This document shows, in pieces, positions 15,245 to 23,050 of a stretch of DNA of 23,050 nt (position 1 is the stretch's first letter; each line of letters opens with the position of its first letter). The notes below the pieces were generated by a model. The model was not told where the DNA came from. It saw only the letters and a list, made by a program, of their open reading frames with translations, and did not search any database. Position numbers and translations under genes: made by a program. This stretch comes from an uncultured Alistipes sp. (GTDB taxonomy: Bacteria > Bacteroidota > Bacteroidia > Bacteroidales > Rikenellaceae), in the NCBI GenBank assembly GCA_904502285.1, contig CAJGEC010000025.1, positions 1-23,050 on the forward strand. The letters are read 5' to 3'.

Positions 15245-16978
15245 TTACTCAGCCTTCTGTGCCTCGATCCAAGCCTTGATCTGGGCAGTTGCTAAGCCTA
15301 ACTTATTCTTCTTGTTGAAACCGCAGAGGTCGTTAAAGAGCTTCATACCACCACTCTGAGCCGTACCTCGGAAGGCCTCAAGGGTGATGTAACCCATCTT
15401 CTGAACCACAGCAACCCACTCCTGAGGGATGCCAGCCTCGGTATATACCTCCTCGCTATCTGCAACAACCTTCTTCTCTGGGCGCATAGTTGGGAAGAAC
15501 AATACATCCTGGATAGAGGTCTCGCCCGTCATAAACATTGTCAAGCGGTCGATGCCGATACCCATACCTGAGCAAGATGGCATACCGTACTCCAAGGCGC
15601 GAACGAAGTCCATATCGATAGTCATCGCCTCGTCGTCGCCTTTCTCCGAGAGTCGCATCTGCTCCTGGAAGCGCTCCAACTGGTCGATAGGGTCGTTGAG
15701 CTCTGAGTAGGCGTTACACAACTCCTTACCGTTTACGAACAACTCGAAACGCTCGGTGAGGTCCTCGTTGTCGCGATGGCGCTTACAGAGAGGCGACATC
15801 TCGATAGGGTAGTCGGTAACGAATGTTGGCTGTACGAGGTGCTCCTCGCAGTACTGGCCGAAGATAGCGTCGATAAGTTTACCTTTGCCCATAGTCTCGT
15901 CAATCTCGACATTGAGACGCTGGCAAGCCTCACGCAACTGCTCCTCGCTCTGGCCTGTGATGTCGTAGCCGGTCTTCTCCTTGATAGCATCTGTCATAGT
16001 GATACGGCGGAATGGAGCCTTGAACGAGATGGTCTTGCCATCGAGAACAACATCCGTAGTACCATTAACGGCCATTGCCACACGCTCCAACATCTGCTCG
16101 GTGAACTCCTGCATCCAGATATAGTCCTTGTAGGCAACGTAGATCTCCATACAAGTAAACTCTGGGTTGTGTGTGCGGTCCATACCCTCGTTACGGAAGT
16201 TCTTACCGAACTCGTAGACACCATCAAAACCACCTACGATAAGGCGCTTGAGGTACAACTCAGTAGCAATTCGCATATAGAAGTCGATATCCAAGGCGTT
16301 GTGGTGGGTGATGAATGGACGTGCTGCAGCACCACCAGGGATTGGCTGAAGGATTGGGGTCTCCACCTCCAAGTAACCACGCTCGTTGAAGAAGTCGCGC
16401 ATAGTCTGCATAATCTTAGCGCGCTTAACGAAGGTATCCTTGACGTGTGGGTTTACCACCAAATCCAAGTAGCGCTGGCGGTAGCGCACCTCAGGGTCGG
16501 TAAGGGCGTCGAAGGTCTGACCATCCTTCTGTTTAACAACAGGGAGTGGGCGTACCGACTTCGATAGTACGGTAAATTTCTGGCAGTGTACCGACAACTC
16601 GCCAGTGTTGGTGTGGAATGCAAAACCCTCTACGCCGATGAAGTCACCGATGTCGAGCAACTTCTTGAATACGGTGTTGTAGAGTGTTGGATCTCCCTCA
16701 GGGCAGATGTCGTCACGACGGATATATACCTGGATACGGCCTGTGGCATCCTGAAGCTCGAAGAATGATGCTGAGCCCATAATACGGCGGCTCATAATAC
16801 GACCAGCGATGGATACCTGCTGGAAGTTACCCTTCTGAGGGTCGAACTGCTCGGCAATCTCGCGTGCTGAGGCATTCACCTCGTAGCGTGCTGCAGGGTA
16901 TGGGTTGATACCGAGGTCACGCAAAGCCTTAAGCGATTGGCGGCGTAGCTGTTCCTGTTCACTAAGTTCAATACTCAT
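15245..16978 (-). CDS. lysS: Lysyl-tRNA synthetase, class II, with C-terminal extension, 577 residues
   Basis: The enzyme charges tRNA-Lys with lysine. The N-terminal OB-fold anticodon-binding domain covers about 55-140 (VSIAGRIMSRRIMGSASFFELQD region). Class II motif 1 is GYLEVETPIL (201-210), motif 2 is FGKNFRNEGMDRTHNPEFT (257-275), and motif 3 is GMGIGIDRLTMFMT near 480. The canonical enzyme ends around RPEKK (about residue 503), as in the 505-residue E. coli LysS. Here about 74 more residues follow, with a helical, lysine-rich end. From memory, Bacteroidales LysRS proteins are about this long, so this looks lineage-typical rather than a fusion made here. tpiA follows directly. Confidence 0.96.
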   Translation of the reverse strand: MSIELSEQEQLRRQSLKALRDLGINPYPAARYEVNASAREIAEQFDPQKGNFQQVSIAGRIMSRRIMGSASFFELQDATGRIQVYIRRDDICPEGDPTLYNTVFKKLLDIGDFIGVEGFAFHTNTGELSVHCQKFTVLSKSVRPLPVVKQKDGQTFDALTDPEVRYRQRYLDLVVNPHVKDTFVKRAKIMQTMRDFFNERGYLEVETPILQPIPGGAAARPFITHHNALDIDFYMRIATELYLKRLIVGGFDGVYEFGKNFRNEGMDRTHNPEFTCMEIYVAYKDYIWMQEFTEQMLERVAMAVNGTTDVVLDGKTISFKAPFRRITMTDAIKEKTGYDITGQSEEQLREACQRLNVEIDETMGKGKLIDAIFGQYCEEHLVQPTFVTDYPIEMSPLCKRHRDNEDLTERFELFVNGKELCNAYSELNDPIDQLERFQEQMRLSEKGDDEAMTIDMDFVRALEYGMPSCSGMGIGIDRLTMFMTGETSIQDVLFFPTMRPEKKVVADSEEVYTEAGIPQEWVAVVQKMGYITLEAFRGTAQSGGMKLFNDLCGFNKKNKLGLATAQIKAWIEAQKAE

Positions 16979-17034
16979 AATCTACTATATTTTAATTTCT
17001 TTGTACTCGATTTAGTATAAAGGCTCATTTTCGG

Positions 17035-17042
17035 CAAAGGTA
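17035..17042 (-). promoter_or_regulatory. Bacteroidota -7 promoter element for lysS
   Basis: On the - strand TACCTTTG (17042 to 17035) precedes lysS by 56 bases. No good -33 TTG is seen at the usual distance, so the call rests on the -7 motif and position. Confidence 0.55.
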
Positions 17043-17119
17043 CAAAAAAAGTTGAATACTGCGCTGTTATTTACACTATGTTTCTACATTTTTATAGGTT
17101 TTACCTATAAGTTGTCAAT

Positions 17120-17163
17120 AAAAACGCCGAGAGGTTGCACAACTCTGTGGTTGGCAACCTCTC
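17120..17163 (-). terminator. Terminator of clpX
   Basis: GAGAGGTTGC (17129-17138) pairs with GCAACCTCTC (17154-17163), with an inner CAAC/GTTG pairing. On the - strand it is followed by GGCGTTTTTATT. It lies 40 bases after the clpX stop. Confidence 0.85.
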
Positions 17164-17203
17164 TATCTCTGTGGAATAACGCCCCGATGGATGGCCCTTG
17201 GCC

Positions 17204-18457
<1,254 letters not shown>

Positions 18458-18477
18458 TAACTGTAATCCTTAAACTA

Positions 18478-19140
18478 CTATCTCTTAGTCAATACGTTAT
18501 CGATGAGACCATACTCCTTAGCCTCGGTAGAGGTAAGCCAGTAGTCGCGGTCGGCATCGCGCTCAATCTTCTCATATGGAGCACCAGAGTGGAGCGAGAG
18601 AATCTCATAAAGCTCGCGCTTTGTCTTTGCAATCTCGCGTGCTGTAATCTCGATATCTGAAGCCTGGCCCTGTGCGCCACCCAATGGCTGGTGAATCATC
18701 ACGCGCGAGTGGGTCAAAGCCGAGCGCTTGCCTGCAGCACCAGCTGTTAGGAGCACAGCACCCATCGAGGCTGCCATACCAGTACAGATGGTTGCCACGT
18801 CACAAGAGATGAGCTGCATAGTATCGTAGATGCCCAAACCTGCTGATACAGAGCCACCTGGAGAGTTGATATAGAGGTTAATATCCTTGTCGGCACCAAT
18901 CGACTCAAGGAAGAGCAACTGTGCCTGAATGATGTTTGCTGCATCGTCGTAGATAGACGCACCGAGGAAGATGATGCGATCCATCATAAGGCGTGAGAAG
19001 ACATCCATAGCGGCTACGTTGAGTTGTCGCTCCTCGATGATGGTTGGAGATACGTAGTTGGTGATATCGGCACGATAGTCGTGCATAGTCATAGAGTTGA
19101 TGCCACAGTGCAAACGGGCAAATTTTTCGAATTCAGTCAT
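18478..19140 (-). CDS. clpP: ATP-dependent Clp protease proteolytic subunit ClpP, 220 residues
   Basis: This is a self-compartmentalised serine protease. The catalytic triad is visible as Ser125 (GMAASMGA), His150 (VMIHQPLGG) and Asp199 (ADRDYWLTSTEAKEYGLID), matching E. coli spacing. INSPGGSVSAGLGIYDTM forms the oxyanion region. The N terminus (MTEFEKFARLHCG) is longer than mature E. coli ClpP and may be processed. The gene lies between tig (147 bases upstream) and clpX (20 bases downstream), the classic tig-clpP-clpX order. I find no TAnnTTTG promoter in front of it. Confidence 0.97.
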   Translation of the reverse strand: MTEFEKFARLHCGINSMTMHDYRADITNYVSPTIIEERQLNVAAMDVFSRLMMDRIIFLGASIYDDAANIIQAQLLFLESIGADKDINLYINSPGGSVSAGLGIYDTMQLISCDVATICTGMAASMGAVLLTAGAAGKRSALTHSRVMIHQPLGGAQGQASDIEITAREIAKTKRELYEILSLHSGAPYEKIERDADRDYWLTSTEAKEYGLIDNVLTKR

Positions 19141-19182
19141 TGTGTTAGTCTTTATTACGGTTATACAATTTCAATTTCACTC

Positions 19183-19201
19183 CACAAGCGCACTTGTGCG
19201 C
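19183..19201 (-). promoter_or_regulatory. Mutually exclusive hairpins in the clpP leader
   Basis: CACAAG/CTTGTG (19183-19188 with 19193-19198, loop CGCA) and GCGCA/TGCGC (19188-19192 with 19197-19201, loop CTTG) overlap, so only one can form at a time. The site is about 45 bases before the clpP ATG. Confidence 0.4.
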
Positions 19202-19222
19202 AACAACTATGAGGTTTAGACA

Positions 19223-19254
19223 ACAATTCCCGAGCAGTACTACTCGGGAATTGT
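19223..19254 (-). terminator. Strong hairpin between tig and clpP
   Basis: ACAATTCCCGAG (19223-19234) pairs perfectly with its complement at 19243-19254 over an 8-base loop. On the - strand only TGTCTAAACC follows, so it is probably a leaky terminator or processing hairpin. Two smaller hairpins precede it: TGACTC/GAGTCA (19261-19277) and GCATCAG/CTGATGC (19278-19305, covering the tig stop). Confidence 0.55.
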
Positions 19255-19287
19255 CGTATATGACTCTCCTCGAGTCAGCATCAGTGA

Positions 19288-20616
19288 TTACTGAATCTCT
19301 GATGCTATCTTAGCGAACTCGTCAGCAGAGATAGCCTTCTCGGTTACCTTCACCTTGCCACGAACATACTCTACAACCTTCTCCTCGAAGAGCTTCTCAT
19401 AGATCTTCTGGAGCTGCTCCTTGTTGTCCATAATCTGCTTAGCGAAGTTCTCAAGCATATCAGCAGGTGCTGAAGGCATACCGTACTGTGCGAACTGCAT
19501 CTGTGCGAATGACATAGCCTCAGCCTTAGCCTCCTCGTTACTTACCTTGAGGTCGCCCTCGGTGATGAGGTGCTTCTGCAAGTAGTTCCAAGTGAACATC
19601 TTGATAAATGCAGCGAAGTCCTTCTCGATCTCCTCACGAGAGAACTTGCCCTCGTTGATAACATACAACCAACGCTTCAAGAACTCCTCAGGCATCTGCA
19701 ATGCAGCCTTCTCAAGGATGAAGTTACGAACGGTGTTAGCGAACAAGAAGTCGCACTCACGCTTCAACTCCATCTCGATCTGCTCGTCGATGAATGCCTC
19801 GAACTGCTCCTCGTTAGTTACGTTGCCAGCAGGGAAGGCCATCTTGAAGAACTCCTCGTTGAGCTCAGGCTCAGAGAAGCGACGAATCTTGGTGATCTCC
19901 AACTCGAACTCAGGCTTGATGCTTGCCAACTCCTCCTCCTTAACTGAGAGGATTGCTGCACGCTGCTCAGGCTTCTTGTAGAGCTCCTCGATATTTACAG
20001 TGGTCTTGTAGCCTACCTTCTTGCCCTTCCACTCCTTGCGCTCCTCCTCGGTCATAGAGATAAGGCCTACGTAAGCCTCCTCGATACGCATATCACCGTT
20101 GTCGAGAGTTACGTTGAGTGCCTCATCGTTAGCAACCTTGTCTACGTCTACCAAACGGCCGTAGCGACGCAAGTAGTTAGCGCGGTAGTCGCCACGCATC
20201 TTCTTGTCGATCTTGATCTTGTTGTAAACAACCTTATCCTTTGCTGATAACTCAAGCTCAATCTTTGGAGCCTCACCGAACTCGAAGACGAACTCGAACT
20301 CAGTGTTGTTCTCGAAGTCGAATGCGCCCTGCTCTTCAGATGGGATGATGTCGCCTACGTAGTCGATGTTCTCCTTCTGCAAGTACTCGAATACAGAGTT
20401 TGATGCAAGGTGGTATGACTGCTCAGCAATAACGTGCTTGCCATACATCTTCTTAACGATACCCATAGGTACCATACCTGGACGGAAGCCAGGAACATTT
20501 GCCTTGCGCTTGTACTCGCGCAACTGCTTCTCTACTGCCTGACCATAGTCAGCCTCGCTTACAACGACCTTTACAATTGAAATGCCGCCCTCGCGCTGTT
20601 CACGTGTAATGTTCAT
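19288..20616 (-). CDS. tig: Trigger factor, ribosome-associated chaperone, 442 residues
   Basis: Trigger factor binds nascent chains at the ribosome exit tunnel. The N-terminal ribosome-binding domain (about 1-115) carries the signature VPGFRPGMVP (41-50, GFRxGxxP). A middle region (about 150-245) occupies the place of the FKBP-type prolyl isomerase domain but does not obviously show FKBP motifs. The C-terminal helical chaperone domain follows (about 255-430). The length is close to E. coli Tig (432). It leads the tig-clpP-clpX group and has its own promoter. Confidence 0.93.
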   Translation of the reverse strand: MNITREQREGGISIVKVVVSEADYGQAVEKQLREYKRKANVPGFRPGMVPMGIVKKMYGKHVIAEQSYHLASNSVFEYLQKENIDYVGDIIPSEEQGAFDFENNTEFEFVFEFGEAPKIELELSAKDKVVYNKIKIDKKMRGDYRANYLRRYGRLVDVDKVANDEALNVTLDNGDMRIEEAYVGLISMTEEERKEWKGKKVGYKTTVNIEELYKKPEQRAAILSVKEEELASIKPEFELEITKIRRFSEPELNEEFFKMAFPAGNVTNEEQFEAFIDEQIEMELKRECDFLFANTVRNFILEKAALQMPEEFLKRWLYVINEGKFSREEIEKDFAAFIKMFTWNYLQKHLITEGDLKVSNEEAKAEAMSFAQMQFAQYGMPSAPADMLENFAKQIMDNKEQLQKIYEKLFEEKVVEYVRGKVKVTEKAISADEFAKIASEIQ

Positions 20617-20662
20617 AGTTCTTATTGTTATTTATTGTTTATTTGTATATGCTTTTTGTCGC

Positions 20663-20686
20663 ATAAGGTGATACACCACACCTTAT
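20663..20686 (-). other. Hairpin in the tig 5' leader
   Basis: ATAAGGTG (20663-20670) pairs with CACCTTAT (20679-20686) over an 8-base loop. It lies about 11 bases after the predicted tig transcript start. It may stabilise the leader; nothing else supports a function. Confidence 0.45.
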
Positions 20687-20703
20687 TATAATAAATAATC
20701 GCG

Positions 20704-20735
20704 CAAAGATATATAAAAAACTCTTAAACCACAAA
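20704..20735 (-). promoter_or_regulatory. Bacteroidota-type promoter for tig
   Basis: On the - strand TATCTTTG (20711 to 20704) follows TTTG (20735 to 20732) with a 20-base spacer. The predicted start near 20697 gives a leader of about 80 bases. Confidence 0.78.
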
Positions 20736-20751
20736 TTATCTTTAAATATTA

Positions 20752-20780
20752 TGCAATTCTTTGATTTATTCCTATCTTTG
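20752..20780 (+). promoter_or_regulatory. Promoter immediately before the membrane-protein gene
   Basis: TATCTTTG is at 20773-20780, with a weak TG at 20752-20753 at the -33 distance. The predicted transcript start is within a few bases of the ATG at 20788. It is back to back with the tig promoter. Confidence 0.62.
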
Positions 20781-20787
20781 CAAAACT

Positions 20788-21771
20788 ATGATACTCGACG
20801 TTTCACGACATAAATTCTCAGAGGGTTTAGTTACCCTTCTTCTCTTTGCCGTGGTGGCTTCGGTCGCTGTGGCTCTCTTGTATGGCGATGCCTCAGAGAT
20901 TTTTGGTGGTGCGCAGGCTCCGTTGCAACCATTCATCAAACAGTTCCAGGTGAATCACCCCGTGCTTGCCCCGATACTCTTTGGTCTAATCTATCTCTAC
21001 GCTGTGCTTCGCCTGTCGCGAGCGACCGTAAGAGTCGAACTCTATACGTTGGGAACAATGGCGGGCGTGGCTCTCGGAGGTGTCGCGCTCTTTGGTGCGG
21101 TTGTGGCTGCTGACTACGCAATGCTTATCGTTGTGGCTTTAGTCGTTGCCGAGGCCTTTGGTCGTCTCCTATACTGCTTTGGCCATAATGTGAGGTTACA
21201 CTATCTCTTTAGTGCTATGCTTGCCTTTGGCGTTATGCCACTGGTTGATGGCGCGCTCATACCTCTGGCCCTGGTCGTACCTATGCTCACCATTGCCATC
21301 CGTTCTACGGTGCGAGAGTCTGTGCTGGTTTTGCTCGGTTTGGCCACTCCGACATTTATCTATTGTTATGTCGTGTGGTTGCTCAACGGAGATTTTGGCC
21401 AGGCCTTTCTCTCCATTTGGAATAACTTCGCCCTGTCGTCACACTTCTCCTTAGCCGCCTACTTGACGTTGCCTCGTCTTTTCTATCTCGGAGTCCTCGT
21501 CTTTCTCTACTTGGCTACAGCTATGGCGTGGTACTCGGTGTCATTACCATTGATGAGTGGTGCACGTTTCGTCTGGTATGTTCTCCATGTATCGATGCTC
21601 CTCCTTATCGCCTCGATACTCCTCCTTCCTACTGCCTCGGCTTCACTCATTGTGGCACTCTCGATGGTCGTTACCACGATGCTGCCACTACTATTCTTAC
21701 AAACATCCACGCTTCAAGGTGTGTTGGCCTACGCAGTATTCGTTGTTGCCACTGTAGTTGCCGTTGTCTAA
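20788..21771 (+). CDS. Polytopic inner-membrane protein of unknown function, 327 residues
   Basis: I place the start at ATG 20788 (MILDVSRHKF); an in-frame TTG at 20761 would run through the promoter. The protein is very hydrophobic, with roughly ten membrane segments (about 14-32, 59-76, 86-106, 109-128, 138-171, 177-199, 232-250, 263-281, 285-304, 308-326). No catalytic motif is evident. The charged turn IRSTVRESVLVLLGLATPTFIYCYVVW (160s-190s), quoted here only as a landmark in two parts around RESVLVLLGLATP, reminds me of DUF6427-type membrane proteins of Bacteroidota. That match is from memory and weak. It stands alone, divergent from tig and upstream of a candidate small RNA. Confidence 0.75.
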   Translation: MILDVSRHKFSEGLVTLLLFAVVASVAVALLYGDASEIFGGAQAPLQPFIKQFQVNHPVLAPILFGLIYLYAVLRLSRATVRVELYTLGTMAGVALGGVALFGAVVAADYAMLIVVALVVAEAFGRLLYCFGHNVRLHYLFSAMLAFGVMPLVDGALIPLALVVPMLTIAIRSTVRESVLVLLGLATPTFIYCYVVWLLNGDFGQAFLSIWNNFALSSHFSLAAYLTLPRLFYLGVLVFLYLATAMAWYSVSLPLMSGARFVWYVLHVSMLLLIASILLLPTASASLIVALSMVVTTMLPLLFLQTSTLQGVLAYAVFVVATVVAVV

Positions 21772-21918
21772 GGGGAGGGGCTTTAGAAATCCCTGCACTA
21801 TAAGATATGTTTGGCAAGTTGATTCTATCGTTGTGTAGGTAAAAAAACTCTTCTGGTATAATAAATATGCAGAAATGGTGAATAATATGCAATAAATATT
21901 GTAAAAATTAAATAAAAA

Positions 21919-21950
21919 TTTGCTTGTTAGGAAAATTGTGCTTACATTTG
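21919..21950 (+). promoter_or_regulatory. Bacteroidota-type promoter of the candidate small RNA
   Basis: TTTG (21919-21922) and TACATTTG (21943-21950) are separated by 20 bases, matching the phylum's -33/-7 spacing. The predicted start is near 21957. Confidence 0.68.
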
Positions 21951-21956
21951 TATTGC

Positions 21957-22094
21957 AAACAAGATGCGATGGAACTTATCTCGAATAATTCTCATGGACA
22001 CACCAATTCTTTATCCATCGCATTAAATTCTCATTAACCTAACTAAACACGAGGGAAGCGCAATCTGTGAAGACGTGCTCCCTCATTCTTTTTT
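21957..22094 (+). ncRNA. Candidate small RNA, about 136 nucleotides
   Basis: The interval is bounded by a promoter motif and an intrinsic terminator and contains no convincing gene. Stem-loop 1 is a perfect 10-bp stem (21964-21973 with 22014-22023) capping about 40 bases that can form smaller GAAT/ATTC and TGG/CCA pairings. An unpaired A/T-rich linker (22024-22050) follows, then the terminator stem. AATTCT occurs three times (21987, 22005, 22026). I do not recognise it as SRP RNA, tmRNA, RNase P RNA or 6S RNA: the 5' and 3' ends do not pair as 6S would require. Bacteroidales small RNAs of unknown function with just this promoter/terminator layout are known. A leader transcript for rpsL is the alternative. 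Confidence 0.55.
22051..22094 (+). terminator. Intrinsic terminator of the candidate small RNA
   Basis: GAGGGA (22051-22056) pairs with TCCCTC (22079-22084), continued past a bulged A by GCGC with GTGC. TTCTTTTTT follows (22086-22094). Confidence 0.8.
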
Positions 22095-22353
22095 AGTGTT
22101 GCCTGATTCTGAGAAAATCGAAGTAATAGAATGGAGTTAAAGGCAAAAAAGTCTACTATATTTCTATAGGGGTGTTGGGTTGCTCTTGTCGTGGCAGTCT
22201 AAAATGTTATAAAAATACGTAAAATGCGAAAAATCAATAATATAACGATTTGGCCATAAATAAACGATTATAACTTTTAAAATTGCATAAGAATATTTTA
22301 TCGATATTTTAGGGGTTTTGGGCACTTTTAGCAGAAAAAAGTATGTATATATA

Positions 22354-22382
22354 TTGTAATTCAATTTTTTTTCGTATCTTTG
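22354..22382 (+). promoter_or_regulatory. Bacteroidota-type promoter of the str operon (rpsL)
   Basis: TTG (22354-22356) and TATCTTTG (22375-22382) are 18 bases apart, with A/T runs upstream that resemble an UP-like element. The predicted start is near 22389. A 6-bp hairpin (ATTTCC 22389-22394 with GGAAAT 22403-22408) would form the very 5' end of the message. Confidence 0.8.
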
Positions 22383-22451
22383 CGGGCAATTTCCTTTAAA
22401 GTGGAAATGAAACAGTAAACAAAAATTTAAAAAGGACAAAAATTATTTAAG

Positions 22452-22859
22452 ATGCCTACAATTCAGCAGCTTGTTAGAAACGGTCGAGTGTCTATGGTGG
22501 AGAAGTCTAAGTCTCCAGCACTCGCTGCGTGTCCTCAGCGTCGCGGAGTTTGTACTCGTGTGTACACCACAACTCCAAAGAAGCCTAACTCAGCGATGCG
22601 TAAGGTTGCACGTGTTAGATTGACAAATGGCAAGGAGGTCAATGCCTACATCCCAGGCGAGGGCCACAACTTGCAGGAGCACTCAATCGTGCTCGTTCGT
22701 GGCGGTCGTGTTAAGGACCTCCCAGGTGTACGTTACCACCTCGTTCGTGGTGCCCTTGATTCAGCAGGTGTAGATGGTCGTCGTCAGCGTCGTTCAAAGT
22801 ACGGTGCTAAGCGTCCAAAGGCAGGTAAGACTGCAGCTCCAGCAAAGGGTAAGAAGTAA
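22452..22859 (+). CDS. rpsL: Small-subunit ribosomal protein uS12, 135 residues
   Basis: uS12 sits at the decoding centre of the 30S subunit. TTPKKPNSAMRK (40-51) carries the lysines where streptomycin-resistance changes occur, here wild type. GGRVKDLPGVRYH (84-96) includes Lys88 and Asp89, the residue equivalent to the methylthiolated aspartate of E. coli. The C terminus is a Lys/Ala-rich tail. It is the first gene of the str operon, 40 bases before rpsG. Confidence 0.98.
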   Translation: MPTIQQLVRNGRVSMVEKSKSPALAACPQRRGVCTRVYTTTPKKPNSAMRKVARVRLTNGKEVNAYIPGEGHNLQEHSIVLVRGGRVKDLPGVRYHLVRGALDSAGVDGRRQRRSKYGAKRPKAGKTAAPAKGKK

Positions 22860-22899
22860 AAAGAAATTTAAGGAATTTATTAATTAATTAGCAGTAACA

Positions 22900-23050
22900 A
22901 TGAGAAAAGCTAAGCCAAGAAAGCGAATTCTACTTCCGGATCCGAAGTTCAATGACGTGGAGGTAACACGTTTTGTGAACAATCTTATGCTGGATGGTAA
23001 GAAGAGTATTGCTTACACTATCTTCTACGATGCGTTGGAGTTGGTAGGCA
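22900..23050 (+). CDS. rpsG: Small-subunit ribosomal protein uS7, N-terminal part, truncated by window edge
   Basis: ATG 22900 opens MRKAKPRKRILLPDPKF and continues through FVNNLMLDGKKSIAYTIFYDALE, the conserved N-terminal third of uS7, a 16S rRNA-binding assembly protein. About 50 of roughly 158 residues are present. The expected next gene outside the window is fusA. Confidence 0.96.
   Translation, partial: MRKAKPRKRILLPDPKFNDVEVTRFVNNLMLDGKKSIAYTIFYDALELVG

Larger units (their letters stand above)
21772..22451. other. 680-base gene-free region upstream of rpsL
   Basis: No credible protein gene is seen. From left to right it holds 147 bases without recognisable signals, a candidate small RNA with promoter and terminator (21919-22094), about 255 AT-rich bases with only short repeats (for example ATATTTTA at 22293 and 22304, 11 bases apart), and the rpsL promoter and leader (22354-22451). 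Confidence 0.7.

Noticed and set aside
15776..16567. Long + strand open frame (263 codons)
   Set aside because: It is antisense to the lysS catalytic core; leucine/valine-rich sequence of this kind is typical of shadow frames opposite biased genes.
21964..22037. Two overlapping short frames (20 and 22 codons) inside the candidate small RNA
   Set aside because: Starts lie only 7-12 bases from the predicted transcript start, no ribosome binding site is seen, and the start codons sit in the perfect stem. A dual-function RNA cannot be fully excluded.
22156..22169. CTATA-TTTC-TATAG hairpin as a - strand terminator
   Set aside because: The stem is five mostly A/T pairs, the T-run is several bases away, and no - strand transcript is expected there.
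22164..22439. - strand open frame (91 codons) upstream of rpsL
   Set aside because: It crosses the rpsL promoter and AT-rich sequence; the Phe/Tyr/Ile/Lys-rich product is what AT-rich non-coding DNA yields.

Overview
The window is chromosomal DNA from a Bacteroidota bacterium, most likely order Bacteroidales. Three things support this. Promoters repeatedly show the Bacteroidota -7 motif TAnnTTTG with a TTG/TTTG-like element about 18-22 bases upstream, and classical -10/-35 boxes are absent. Strong Shine-Dalgarno sites are scarce. The gene content and order are also typical: ansA next to an ExbB-hypothetical-ExbD-ExbD cluster, a long lysyl-tRNA synthetase, and an EF-G paralogue outside the str operon. 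Genus cannot be fixed from the sequence alone.

Layout on the + strand: the 3' end of an EF-G paralogue (3-566); a three-gene run of glutamine synthetase, DprA and a TatD-family nuclease (835-4306); cytoplasmic L-asparaginase (4431-5468); and a proton-channel cluster of ExbB, an uncharacterised coiled-coil membrane protein and two ExbD proteins (5726-8566) ending at a clear terminator. A G-rich repeat-bearing intergenic stretch (8625-8931) follows.

Layout on the - strand, in transcription order: tig, clpP, clpX (20616-17204, protein quality control); lysS, tpiA and a GH29 alpha-fucosidase lipoprotein (16978-12523); pgk and an M13 metallopeptidase lipoprotein (12338-9012). Divergent from tig is a polytopic membrane protein with a possibly leaderless start (20788-21771). 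The window ends with the start of the str operon: rpsL (22452-22859) and a truncated rpsG (22900 to the edge).

Most of the window is housekeeping: nitrogen metabolism, glycolysis, translation, and folding or proteolysis. The least explained parts are a candidate small RNA of about 136 nucleotides between the membrane-protein gene and rpsL, with its own promoter and terminator (21919-22094); the coiled-coil partner of the ExbB/ExbD motor; phased CGAAAAGT repeats at the exbB promoter; and the repeat-bearing gap near 8.7 kb. I see no insertion sequence, prophage, CRISPR array, tRNA or rRNA. No clearly new multi-gene system is visible; the ExbB-linked coiled-coil protein is the nearest candidate.
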